From: Rostrohypoxylon terebratum
Taxonomy: Eukaryota > Ascomycota > Sordariomycetes > Xylariales > Hypoxylaceae
Direction of reading: 5' to 3'
DNA length: 64,000 bases
Assembly (NCBI GenBank): GCA_022497145.1
Contig: MU385889.1
Coordinates: forward strand, 186,001-250,000
The notes under the pieces are model-generated. The model saw only the letters and a program-made list of their open reading frames with translations. It made no database searches and had not been told where the DNA came from. Shown piece by piece: positions 25,022 through 35,670 of the stretch; the stretch's first letter is position 1; every line of letters begins with the position of its first letter. Both the position numbers and the translations under genes were made by a program.

Positions 25022-26526
25022 TTACTTACATCGCTTGTCGACGATGCTGGCACCGTTCTCCTCGTACTCCTTGCGCGAGATCCACATTTGGTGGAATGTA
25101 CCTAAGCTCGCTAGAATGCTTCCTCCTATCCAAGCACCGAACCGTCGCTCGGTTGTTAGTCCGGCGGCGTGGATCTTGACTTTCATGCCCGGGTACATGA
25201 TTGATAACTCCTGATTAAGGCGGTCATTGAATCCGTTTAGCAGGCTCGAGCCTCCCGTCACGACGATGTTGCCGAGGAGGTTAGGTCGTAAGTCCACGTC
25301 CACCGCATTGATGGCGGCTTTGATCAGCTCGGGGATTGTCTGAGCCTTGGTGACGGGCTCGCCATTTGGTAATGCGGCCGTCTCGTCCCACATGCCCTCC
25401 GAGACTCTGTACCGTTGCTCTCTCCACATCTGATTCCAGCCGTTCGGCATCTCGAACACGCGACCGGGTTGGGTCTTAGACAGCTCTTCATTGTTCAGGA
25501 ATCTGCCGGGACCCCGCCAGACCTCGACAACGGATTCCTTGAACTCGGTTAGGAGGCGCTCCTCCTCATAAGCTCGGAACGTTGGGTGGAGATCGAAACC
25601 AAACTTGCGCAGCGTAGCTTGGGCTGGTGCGCCTGCATCTACGGGGGTCTTGTTCTCGATCATGTAAGAGGGGATAACATCGATTTTGGGGTCGCTAGTC
25701 TCCCATAGGGTTCGGATCTGTTGTGATAGCCATATGCCTCCGATGGGCGACTTCTGGATAGAGCGCTTCAAGATCATACCATCGTGAATAGCGGTGACAC
25801 TCGTGTTCGCACCTCCCACGTCAAGTACCAATGCCGACGCCTTTCCAGCCGCAAACGCAGCGCATACGGGCGTTCGCGATAGCCAAAATGCAGGGCACCC
25901 CCAGTTCTCCATAGCGATCTCGATAGCTTTCTCCCGTGACTTTCCAGTGTTCCAGGGGGCTTCAGTCATCAATAGAGGATTCTCTGCCAAGGGTTTCTCC
26001 TGTTCCTCTGCGTCTTCCATCGCGATATCTCCCTCGCCATCCTCGAAAGGATCGTTAAGCCCATTCTTACTAGGCGGCGTAGCCTTCTCGCCCTGCAGAC
26101 GCTTGATGAGGACATGCTCCCATAACTTCGTTGCGGTATCCCAATCCTCAACTACGCTATCGGTCCGCGACATATAATTCTTGACCTCAAAGCCGGCGCG
26201 GGGGACTAGGTACTCGTCGCCGAAGACCTCGTGAGTGGTGGCAGAGTCGCCTTCGCCGGTTTTGAAGCTGCCGTAGAAAGAGGGGACGACGGCTTTCGGT
26301 ACATCTTCGCCGGCGAAACCTGCTCGAGTATGACAGTAACCGGTGTCGAGGACGAGGGCCGATACTTCGTCTGTGGTGGGGCGTGTTAGTATAAAGCAAT
26401 CAATCAGTATAGAGGGACACGAAGCTGGAGCTGGAGCTGGAGCTAAAGCTCTAGACAAGGTTTGCACTTACCACCACCGTAAACGTCGAGGGGCTGTTGC
26501 GTATTGGGAAGTGGTTGCTGAGCCAT
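25022..26526 (-). CDS. ARP4: Actin-related protein 4 (NuA4/INO80/SWR1 chromatin complexes)
   Basis: Exons are complement(26472..26526, 25022..26370), giving 467 aa. Exon 1 (MAQQPLPNTQQPLDVYGG) joins in phase to DEVSALVLDTGYCHTRAGFAGED, the first actin phosphate-binding loop. Further actin-fold landmarks are VLDVGGANTSVTAIHDG (second phosphate loop), NIVVTGGSSLLNGF (adenosine region) and the end RRFGAWIGGSILASLGTFHQMWIS. The motif MTEAPWN and an acidic insert (EDGEGDIAMEDAEEQE) fit Arp4/Baf53 rather than conventional actin or Arp5-9. Arp4 is a nuclear subunit of NuA4, INO80 and SWR1. The start and the conserved KRCK end fit fungal Arp4. Intron 1 (101 nt) contains an AGCTGG hexamer repeat. Confidence 0.93.
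26423..26450. repeat. AGCTGG hexamer repeat in ARP4 intron 1
   Basis: Three to four copies of GAGCTG ending in a diverged copy (GAGCTAAAGCT), lying wholly inside the intron. Confidence 0.8.
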
Positions 26527-27702
26527 AATGACGGTTCCCAATTGAAAGGAAGGGATAAAGGTGAAAGCGGGATGAGGTTTGGGGGGAGGGGATTGGTAAG
26601 TAATTAAAAAAAAAAATCGACGAGTGCGAGTCTGAGAGCGACCGACCTCGATTTTTTGGTTGGTCGCGTTCCAGGTGAAGCTTCCTTCCTCTTTCCTCCA
26701 GTCGCGCCTGTGCTGTGGCTGGTAAAATGTGGGTGGGGCGGTTCCTAGACTTGGCAGACTGGGAAGACTGGGGTGCCTTTATAATGTGGCTAGTGCCAAT
26801 GGGGCCAGTGGGTTTGCTGCAGTGACCTTGGACCTTTCCGCCAAGTTTCAACACCTACGCACCTACAAAGTCTGCCTACTAATACGTAATACTAGAGGGC
26901 CTAAGCTCTTAGCGGGTCCTCTTCGCTACGCTTAAAGGGAATTAAAACCTTATTATAAAACTAAAATTCTATTACACCTTTTACACTTTAATATATTTTT
27001 ATATGTAAAATGTTAATAAACTTAAATATATAAATAGTATTTCGTAAATAATTTTTTTACTTTAAAAAATTAAAAAAAATTAAAATTTTTTTTTTTTGTT
27101 ACGAACCCGTCTACTACTTCTGTCTAACTGACTTCGTAGAGCGGATACGTACCCTGGGGTACTTGGTTTTAAGGTAACAATACTGTAGGGTTGACGATTC
27201 TGTTCGTAAAAGAGATTTCATGGGACTCTATATTCAAGTGCAGTCTGAATACTTAGATTGAAAGCTAGAGAACTAAAAAAAACTTAAACATAGTAGGAGA
27301 TCTCCATTCCTTTTATATTTACTTCATTTCCTATGCTTCTTCTCCTGCTCGTGGATAGTGATTCGCTTTGTCGCCGATCCACGATTCCCAAGTCGTGGGT
27401 CGTGGCTTTAGCTAGCCGCGATCCACGATTTGTGACCTCGGGGATCATGTGACTTTCGCTTTTCCGATGGGTGCGCCGTTTGTTGGTAGGTGGGGCTTTT
27501 TGGAGAATGTTCCGTAACACCTCTAGTAATTGAACTCTAATAATTGTGACCCATGATAGAAAAGCTTCGAGCTTCGCGACGGTCGCAACATTTCCAAAAC
27601 ATGAATTACAACCAATGATCTCAACTTATAGGAGTGATCATAATCGCATTTCGATGGAATTCTTATGATAAACTCCTCACCTAACCAACCACAAAAGCCG
27701 CC
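26527..27702. other. Divergent promoter region ARP4/PIG-P with an AT-rich island
   Basis: This 1.2-kb spacer contains both promoters. The ARP4 side is GC-balanced. The centre holds the AT-rich block at 26941-27101. Frames of 66-128 codons on the minus strand are leader sequence, not supported genes. Confidence 0.55.
26941..27101. repeat. Very AT-rich block, possible RIP-decayed repeat remnant
   Basis: About 160 bp is almost only A and T, including poly-T and poly-A runs, with sharp edges: GC-balanced sequence ends at AAAGGGAATT on the left and resumes at GTTACGAACCCG on the right. In Pezizomycotina such islands are usually repeat copies degraded by repeat-induced point mutation. There is no surviving coding signal. 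Confidence 0.45.
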
Positions 27703-28425
27703 ATGTCCTTCGTTTCGGATGAGGAAGACTTCCTCTCAGATGATCAATCGGACGTATCATCTTCCAGCGACGAGCCATTACCTCCACCACCGCTGCAACA
27801 GAACTACTTCGCTCCTCCATTTTATGGGAGACCTCCAACACCTCTACCTCCATCACCATCCCTAACATCGCTGCTCCGTCCATCAAGACCTACCACCCCC
27901 GATGCCTCGGACGACGAGTTTGAGCCTGTGCCCCGCGCATCCCCTAAGGTGCCCACGTACGAGTACTACGGCTTCGTCTTATATCTCTTCTCCTCCCTGA
28001 CCTTCCTCGTCTACCTGCTATGGTCCTACCTCCCGTCGCCATTCCTGCACGCGCTGGGCATCTACTACTATCCTAACAGGTGGTGGGCGTTGGCCATCCC
28101 GTCCTTCCTGGTGATGCTCATCGTCTACATCTACGTCGCGCTCGCGGCCTACAACACCGAGTACCTGACCCTCCCTCTGGACTCGCTGGAGACCATCGTA
28201 GACGAGGCAGCTAAGGTCGCCACGATCGATAGTAAGGGCAGGATACGGCTTGGCGAATCTCGGCGGCCCATCTCTGCGGAGAGGGCGAGGCAGCTCGATT
28301 GGAGGAATATCTGGAACGAAGGAACGGACGCCGTCATGGACGTGCCACTGGCCGGTGTGAACGAGGTCTTATACGGTAGCTTGGAGGATTCGGATGACGA
28401 CGACGAGCTCTACGAAATACGTTAG
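27703..28425 (+). CDS. GPI19: PIG-P/Gpi19, subunit of the GPI-GlcNAc transferase
   Basis: Single exon, 240 aa. A disordered acidic and proline-rich head (residues 1-83) precedes YEYYGFVLYLFSSLTFLVYL, the first membrane helix (about 87-110), then a short loop and a second helix (about 127-150, WWALAIPSFLVMLIVYIYVA) followed by NTEYLTLP. Two closely spaced helices after a YxYYGFxLY entry is the PIG-P signature. The subunit belongs to the ER complex that transfers GlcNAc to phosphatidylinositol, the first step of GPI-anchor synthesis. The C-terminal tail is cytosolic and ends in an acidic run (DSDDDDELYEIR). The start is the first ATG in a good context (GCCATGTCC). It converges on the small secreted protein gene, with 276 bp between stops. 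Confidence 0.9.
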   Translation: MSFVSDEEDFLSDDQSDVSSSSDEPLPPPPLQQNYFAPPFYGRPPTPLPPSPSLTSLLRPSRPTTPDASDDEFEPVPRASPKVPTYEYYGFVLYLFSSLTFLVYLLWSYLPSPFLHALGIYYYPNRWWALAIPSFLVMLIVYIYVALAAYNTEYLTLPLDSLETIVDEAAKVATIDSKGRIRLGESRRPISAERARQLDWRNIWNEGTDAVMDVPLAGVNEVLYGSLEDSDDDDELYEIR

Positions 28426-28701
28426 GTAATTTCTATGTTGTAACATCACTCTAGATATGTGGGCAGCGATTTGAATTTTTTGAAGCGTTCAACGACTACG
28501 TTTTGAAATGACTGTTCAGTTGGAGTAAGCAATCCTGGCCAGTTCGATACTAGTCACAACGGTTGCGGGTTCGGGGCCGGTATGAAAACGTTTGATCTCG
28601 AACAAGGTAGTATATCAAGTTTGAATCTTACTCGTTTATTTGTCAAATTATAGACCTTTCCGCTAGAATAGCTAGGACAGAGTCGAGGCTTCAACCATCC
28701 C

Positions 28702-29160
28702 TCACCAATCAAGAGCACAAGGAACACAGTCCGGAATATCAGTAATCGCCCTGACCGCATCCTTATCATCAAACACGCCCTGCGTCTCCAGCAAGCCCTC
28801 GGGAACCTTGAAATCAATACTCTCAACTCTACGGTCCGCCGCCCCGTAGTACTCCTCAGGGTTCGATTCCGGGTAGAACAGGTAGCTACGAAGGTCACTC
28901 AACGCCTTCATCTGCATTGCGTTTGCCGCGACGAGTTTTGACAGGAGGGCGTCTGCGATGGCGCCCTCGGTGATGTTGAGTGCGTTGTTGTCCGCGGCCC
29001 GCTTACTCGCGTCGACGTAGTGCTTTTCGATGCGGCCGCTGTCCTTGTGAAGGTTGGCTTCCATGAGGTTTAGGGAGAGAGCAAGTTTAGCCCAAGTCGG
29101 AGTTAAAGTTGCAAGGGTGGTGGTGGCTGAGACGGCGAGAAGGGCAAAGGAGGTGCGCAT
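28702..29160 (-). CDS. Small secreted protein, family not recognised
   Basis: Single exon, 152 aa from the ATG at 29160. The frame is open further upstream, but this start gives a clear signal peptide (MRTSFALLAVSATTTLATL, probable cleavage after TPTWA). The mature part is about 128 aa, mostly helical-looking and acidic, with one N-glycosylation site (NIT) and only two cysteines, as a CxxC four residues from the end (DCVPCALDW). No known domain is recognised. Size and secretion would fit a lineage-specific secreted protein or effector, but two cysteines at the tail is not the usual multi-disulfide pattern. Real coding is supported by the even amino-acid composition and signal peptide. Confidence 0.7.
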   Translation of the reverse strand: MRTSFALLAVSATTTLATLTPTWAKLALSLNLMEANLHKDSGRIEKHYVDASKRAADNNALNITEGAIADALLSKLVAANAMQMKALSDLRSYLFYPESNPEEYYGAADRRVESIDFKVPEGLLETQGVFDDKDAVRAITDIPDCVPCALDW

Positions 29161-32089
29161 TTTGGATTGTGGGTTTTTTCTTGGTTGGAGATGCTGGACC
29201 CTGGTAGTAGCTGAAGGTGGATTTCTACTTGGTCTCCGTAGAAGATCGAGCTCGGATTTATATCTACCTGGTGAGGCTCTACCGGTCTTCCCCTGATGGA
29301 AGAGCATTGTCTGCGACGACATAAACGATTCCGAGCGCGGGCCGTCCTCGATTGCGACACTAGAAGCATTTCGAAGTACCCCTATATTGTAGGCTAAATT
29401 CGTGCTTCCTTCGATATACGTGGTATGTCTGCTCATCTGCAGAACAGGATAAATTCGTTGGCCACGTTACTAAGCCGGGGGCTTTCACCCATCTCTTTTT
29501 CTAGACAATCATCCTACGTCATGGAGTGAAGCAAATATATGTTGCCGGTCTGCCCAGAACACCGCTTGCTACCTAGAAACTGCACCACACACATACCTAT
29601 TCATACGGAGGTTACTTCGGATTCCACCTTACAGATGTGACTACGCTTCCATCGCTTGATTGGAATGTTTCACAAGTCTGAGAATGAGAAAACACAGTAC
29701 CATACCTGTACTCACCCGAGAGTCAAGACATTTCTAGAATAAGGAACAAACAGCCCCCAATCTAAGCTGTCGTCGCAAGGTTTAGGCTTCTCGTTGCATA
29801 CTAGACTTGACGGATCAACAGATCAGATACCACGATGGTATGAAGATCCAGGCTTTGGGCTGACGACCGTTTGTCCACAAACAAAACGCACAGGTAGAGT
29901 ACAGACTCCTATATTCTCGCCAAGATAACTTGAACAGTTCCTCGCGCATTGATGCTAGATCCGGACGGCTACATAGGAGGTAGGCTACCATCCGTGCTGT
30001 GAGAAAGAGCGCGCTGGTAGTTTGCGACGGGTAGGAATAGAGAAGCCTGCATGATTACAACAAGCTCAGACCACCTTTGTAAGCCACAGTATACTGTTGT
30101 ACAAAATGTGCCTACGTAATGGTTCCAAATCGCACCCGGGGTCAGCGACATACCCTCTTGATCATTCTACAACCACGTATCTTAAAAATCATTCAAATCG
30201 ATGTAGAGGGAAATAATCATAGATCTAATTTGGGGGAATTTTCCTGATATTTTTGCTATCTTTTACTGTTGAATAATAAAGGAGTATACATCACTTTTTT
30301 GTGACGGGTAGATATGCAAGTCTTGGACTATCTTTCGTACAACACCACCTCCCAGTGGCTGAGAAAGGTAGCTTGCTCTTGTTCGACACAGCGAGATGCT
30401 TCAAACTGAAGGTATTTCCACATATATAACAAAAAGTTAAACTTTCAGCCCTTGCCGTCAACTCGACATCTTTCGCAATGTTAGGTTCGACTTACCGCTA
30501 CCCCCAAGATCCGGATGCCGTGACCGACTCGACCGGAAAACAAACCCCTTAAGGCAATGATGTTAAAGCCGAAGGAACGTTCGGAGATAGTTACCCATCA
30601 CCCGTTAGAGACCGATCCTAATGGCGAAAAGGCTCGGGTAACATATACTAACACTCGGACAGGTAATCGAGTTTCTCGGTTACCTCAAGACATTGCCCCC
30701 TCGTGATTATACTCTAATCCGAACCCTCAAAATACCGGGCGGCACTACGATCTATGCTTAGGAAGGTCTCGGATATCGTAACGTACCAGCCAGGATGCTG
30801 AGAAAAGGAGCTAGGCGCCCCAGACCATCAATACCACTCGAAAGAAAGAACTTGATCTAAACAGGAGGGCTGCCATTGCAGCTGCGATCAATCCTCTACA
30901 ACCCCGATACTCCGATTATCACCCTATCGTTCGGGCACGAGCCTCTCACCAACCAACAACCGTACCGCTGCCACAGAGCACCCGAGACTAGCTCACAAAA
31001 GTAGGACACGGGAATGAAGACCCGGAATGTAACGAGCTTGATCAGAGCACCAAGCACCGTCGTCCGGGATCCGATGCCAGTGACTACCTGACACTTTGGT
31101 CATGACCGATCCGCCCCTATTACAGAATGAATCCTCTAATCTCTAATGAAGATATGTGATAGCAAGGGACACCAACACGGACGTAAAATCGGCACATCGC
31201 GTATCAAGCGCAACACCGACAAGTCAAGATAAGAACAAATACCTTTTCATTTCCTTTCTACGAATCGGGTACCTACCTACCTAATATCCTAAGCCATGCT
31301 ACGTGGGAGAATACTATGACACTCTACTTACTACTGCTAGTACTATTCAGTCACAGTTCGTCAAAAACTGATCAAGTTAAGGGAAAAAAAATCTAATGGG
31401 TTGGCGTTGCGCGCGAGTAACTAGCCTCCGGACAAATTTTGTGTAGACCTTCCCCTTCCAAACTCCGTTCCGTTCCATTCCCTGATGACCAGACCTGACC
31501 TGACTTGTCCTGAAAATGTAACCGAAACGAAACTGACCTACGCCCGAAAACGCCTGACCTAAGAGTCGACTGCCACACTCGGGTCCTTGTGCTGTCCCAT
31601 GCCTACACATGTGAACGCATCCCCTCCGCATTGCGAGTAGACGTTTTGACAATATCCCCACAACGCGGTGTGTGGTTGCTAGTGCTGCGACTTCCAATCA
31701 ATCCCCCGTCCATAGTACAAGTAGTAAGTAATCAAAGCCCCCCTTCCATGCAAAACCCCTTAAATGCTTTTTCCTGGATAGAGACCCGGTCCCCATTCGA
31801 TGCTATGATATGCCCCAGTGTCGTGTTCTCGTGTGCTTGTCGTAGAAGAAAAGAAAAAGAAAAACGCGACCAGGCGTAGTAGAGGAGGGAAAAAGTGTGG
31901 GTGAAAAAAAAGGTATGGACAACGAATCGAATCGGAAAAGGTTGAATGAATGATAGTAGAATATGTGCAGTTAGAATTGAACGCGAACTGATTTGTATAA
32001 ATGTGGGGTATCATAAGAGAGTAAATTGAAAAGTCATGAGTGCCGTGATTCTCTAAGAAGGGTTATGATGGGTGCACGTGCTTGCGCGC
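29161..32089. other. 2.9-kb spacer with a candidate decayed coding region
   Basis: The left 0.3 kb is the leader of the small secreted gene. The centre (30478-31010) holds several short protein-like stretches in shifting frames. The right end is the 3' flank of the HSWVEQ gene. A TACCTACCTACC run lies near 31270. Confidence 0.5.
30478..31010 (+). pseudogene. Possible decayed gene of unknown family
   Basis: Successive frames on the + strand read as ordinary protein, then break: STYRYPQDPDAVTDSTGKQT from 30478, THHPLETDPNGEKARVTYTN and TGNRVSRLPQD in another frame, PPRDYTLIRTLKIPGGTTIY in a third, and AAIAAAINPLQPRYSDYHP near 30870. No splice sites join them. I recognise no family. A degraded gene or repeat is the simplest reading; chance is possible. 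Confidence 0.3.
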
Positions 32090-33307
32090 TTAGGGGCGTT
32101 CGACCCGGCGTACCTGTCCTGTGGCGCGGGCCTTCATGAACTTGGAGATCGTGGTGATGGGGACGATGGATGTAGGGGCCGCCGAAGAGGCACTGGCGGA
32201 AGCCGAAACTGAGGCGTGCTCTCCCGAGGTGGAGGCGACAGCGGAGGACTTGTGATGTTTGCCATCGACAGTAACGGTCTTCCAGGCGGTGGTAGTCATG
32301 GCGTCTGCTGTAACAGTAACCGTGGTGACGCCACTCTGTCCCTTGTGCTTCTTAGTCGACGATGAGGTAGGCTCGGCAGAACCGCTCGTAGCCACGGCAG
32401 ACGAAGTGATGGCACCAGAGTCTTGAGAAGATGCGGCGCTGCTAGGTGCTGCCAAAGGGGAGTGAGTACCGATACCTAGCCCAGTAGCTTCAAACGGAGT
32501 CGCAAGTTGAGAGGCGATACCCGCACTCTGGATCATGTTGTTGGAGGCGTACTTAACCTGGGCGTTCTTAGCGCTGTTCTTAGGAGGGCCAAGTTCGATT
32601 TCGGCACACGAAGTGTAGATCTCGGTGGTATTCTGGGTGTCAGAGGTGATGAGAGGCCAGTCCCACACCCACATGACAGTGTAAGTACCAGAATCAGGGA
32701 GATCTTCGGGAAGCTGGAAGTCGGTCTGGCAGTACAGCTCCTCAAGTCCGTGCTCGTGGAAACGAGTGGCGTAGATCGGAATGGCGAAGTTGTGTCCAGC
32801 GTTCTGGTAGCACTGACCGTCGTCGTAGTAATGAGTTCCGAGAAGTTTACCCTTTCCATTACCACCCTTGCCATCGGCAGTCCACGCGTTGAGAACGTCG
32901 TTGATGCCATCGGAGTCCTGGTGGTTGAGAGTACCGTAGACGTTCACGATACCATCTCGGTAAGGACGAGGAGTCAAGTTAGGCTGAGTGACGTGACCGT
33001 TCTCCTGGTAGAGCAGGGCGACGTGGTCTCCGGCAGCGGCACTGAGGCGGTTGACCTTATCGTATGCACCGGCCTTAGGCTTGCAGATGGCGGGGTTAGT
33101 AGCGGTGTTCAGAATCTTGTTCTGGGCCAAGCTGTCGTTGAAGTCGGGAGCTGATCGATTCATGTAGCCGATAGGATAGCCCACGGCGCCAGTGAAGGCA
33201 CCGGTGAGGTCGATTTGGCGAACTTGCTCGACCCAGGAGTGGGCGTCAGCTGCGGGGGCAGCTACGGCGATCAGGGAGATAGCCTTGATGATGTTTTTCG
33301 ACAACAT
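32090..33307 (-). CDS. Secreted N-terminal-histidine (HSWVEQ) protein, LPMO-like candidate
   Basis: Single exon, 405 aa. The signal peptide is MLSKNIIKAISLIAVAAPAADA, and cleavage after ADA would leave His as residue 1 of the mature protein (HSWVEQ). The catalytic-type domain runs to about residue 245 and has four cysteines (AICKP, GQCYQ, LYCQT, TSCAE), enough for two disulfides, a second conserved-looking histidine in ENGHVTQPN, and a strand YTVMWVWDWP near its end. An N-terminal histidine plus an internal one is how lytic polysaccharide monooxygenases bind copper. From memory, fungal HSWVEQ proteins are filed as DUF7492 with no proven activity. A long Ser/Thr-rich linker follows, ending in a short basic tail; there is no GPI-like hydrophobic end and no binding module. 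Confidence 0.8.
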   Translation of the reverse strand: MLSKNIIKAISLIAVAAPAADAHSWVEQVRQIDLTGAFTGAVGYPIGYMNRSAPDFNDSLAQNKILNTATNPAICKPKAGAYDKVNRLSAAAGDHVALLYQENGHVTQPNLTPRPYRDGIVNVYGTLNHQDSDGINDVLNAWTADGKGGNGKGKLLGTHYYDDGQCYQNAGHNFAIPIYATRFHEHGLEELYCQTDFQLPEDLPDSGTYTVMWVWDWPLITSDTQNTTEIYTSCAEIELGPPKNSAKNAQVKYASNNMIQSAGIASQLATPFEATGLGIGTHSPLAAPSSAASSQDSGAITSSAVATSGSAEPTSSSTKKHKGQSGVTTVTVTADAMTTTAWKTVTVDGKHHKSSAVASTSGEHASVSASASASSAAPTSIVPITTISKFMKARATGQVRRVERP

Positions 33308-33394
33308 CCTGAATAAAGTATTTGTAGTTAAAGTTCTATTCAGATTCTATAAGACCTTGTCTGAAATTGACTTGGATGTCTCGCCCGCGAGAAG

Positions 33395-33550
33395 AGAATA
33401 GAAAAAAGGATGCAGAAAGTTAAGGTAGAGAAGAAAGGAACCAGAAACAAGTTCTGTATAAGAATTGAAAGTTGTTCTTCGAGAAACAACGCAGTTTATG
33501 GGAGAAAGATGAAGTGAAGTGTAGAAGAAAGTAGAAGTGGGATGATTCAG
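33395..33550 (-). promoter_or_regulatory. CT-rich leader/promoter tract of the HSWVEQ gene
   Basis: The coding strand is strongly pyrimidine-rich (long GAA/AGA runs on the + strand), about 90-240 bp upstream of the start codon; typical of fungal core promoters and leaders. Confidence 0.4.
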
Positions 33551-35670
33551 TTAATTTGCCCGGCTTGCGCGAGAAAAGAGTGTACGAATTCGTAGGTGAA
33601 TTTCCAAAGGGACGAATAGGTTCAGGCTCGCGGCCGCGAGTGAGGCGTGCTCGACTGGTCAAATAGAAATATGTAGAACTATCTTCTTTGTCGAGAGGCA
33701 ATAATGGTTTGGTGTAAGAGATCGAACAATTGGACTCGTTGTCGAACAATTGACAAAGGGAGAACAAGTCGGTTTGTTTCTGACGGTCTGATGTTTTGAC
33801 GGGTGGAATCGGTGTGAATAAAGACCCGCGAGTAGATGAACGAGTAGTGTGAGTAGGCTAGAGACAGCGTGGTTTTTGATGTTTGAGAGTTATTGGTAGA
33901 AGTGATAGAAGAAGTAGTAGAAGTCTAGATGACGGCGGCAAGGTGAATCTGATGACCCACTAGCAAGGTGAACGATTAACGACCCTGGGTAGATCGAATG
34001 GTGAATGTCATGTGATGAGGCCCTCAGATTAGTCGTTCACCTCGTCCTTGGTTTGCTGCTTGACGGATACCTTTGTTGAGGTTTGATGTAGGTAGAACGT
34101 CGGTTGTCAGTATACCGTCGGTGATTTTCTGACTCAATGTGGTGGTGGCACTTTGATGCAGGTAAGGCGGGAAGGTTTGAAAATATCGTTGCATGTGAGT
34201 CAAAAGTTAATGGTATCCTAGATCCAATGTCAAGTACCTGACCCTAGTAGAGAATAGCCGCTTGATTCGTCTAGGAGAACAAAGAACTATGGTATTGTTT
34301 TGTATAGTGTACTAAAGCAATCTTCATGCATAACATGGGACTTTTCGGTTTCTGGAACACGACGGCCCGCGGCCATATGATATATCCATACAATCTATTA
34401 GCTATATTTTCTAGCCTCATTCTGATATTCTAGGATTCTAGCCACTCAGCTACAGATACTATGTAATAAGTTTTCTCGTCAGGTTGGTAAAAAAAACGGG
34501 TATCGTGGAGCATTTCTGGGGGATTTCTGGTCTGGATCTACGGAAGTGGTAGTAATGACAAAATATACGATAGGCTGACATTGTTTGCAGCGGCTGTTTT
34601 TGTTTGGGAAGATGCCTCATGCGCGCCAGTAGACGGGAAGCGGATCTATTTCTTGTATACATGGCGTAAATTAGGTATAATAGGTGTAAGTAAAGCATAT
34701 AAAAAGTATGTGATTTACATCAAAGGTTGCAAAGGTTGGGTTCTGGAGGTGGCAGGGGTTTTGGTCCTTGTTTGTGGTACGAAGATTTTTAGCGTGGGTA
34801 TGAACCCATGTACAAAGTACAGAATTGCGGGATCTTATCAGCGTCTTCTGAGGAAGATAAAGCTCGCACCATGTACTTTTACCACCATTCGTCTGGCAAA
34901 AGAAGCAAAAGAATACTTTACATGTCTCAACTTAGGGATACCCACATAAGTATTGAGTACTTTCTTGAGCTAGCCCAACCATTCGGCACCAATTCTCCAT
35001 TCCCCACAATATCTAAAGCACGGGTCTCCTGGTTCCACTCTTCTCGATTCTTTGCATCAAGACCAATCAAATGACGACTTCCACCCCAGCTTGCGACAGA
35101 ATGCAACGAAACTCCATTGCATTGAGAGGCTACCAGAAAACCACGATGCGGCGGCTCGCCAGCCATGACCGGTTTTGCTGTCCGTGGCTTTTTCTTTGTG
35201 ACCTAAATTACCTAGTCTTCGTATCCGAAGCAAGCGAAATCGCAGCAAGACGAAGCCACATGCTTTTTTACATTTTTTTATCGCTATTTAAAATGACGAT
35301 AACAAGATTCCGTTGCGGTGACTGTCGCATCGGTCCCCCAGCAACCTGAAATGGCCGACACGGTTGGCTGCATTTGCCGCCGTCTTGGCAAAGAATTTGC
35401 GCGAATATTTACATTCTTCTACTTCTTTTCCTCACCCACTTCCTCGACTTCGATGCCGCCCATGGTCTCGTGTTTCTATTGTAAGCGCCGTGCTTCGAAA
35501 ATTACAGGACTCTTTTTACCCGTGTCGAAGCAAAGATAGGGAAGGGAGTACCTGGGACCTGGGTACATCCGTGGATATCCACTCTATCAATTGCGCGTGT
35601 AACCGTTAGGCGCCGCATTAGTTCTGAAACGACGACGGTGACCTTTGCTTGGCAAAGAGCTAACCTTAAC

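Noticed and set aside
28860..28875. B-box-like GGTTCGATTCC
   Set aside because: Lies in the coding sequence of the small secreted protein; no tRNA arms around it.
32507..33154. 215-codon + frame opposite the HSWVEQ gene
   Set aside because: Antisense shadow of a strong gene with signal peptide and conserved motifs.
34012..34132. GTGATGA followed by CTGA in the HSWVEQ promoter
   Set aside because: Spacing of about 110 nt, no internal C'/D' pair, no terminal stem and no rRNA match recognised.
34581..34949. 122-codon + frame right of the HSWVEQ gene
   Set aside because: Odd composition, poor start context and no domain; could be chance in this spacer.
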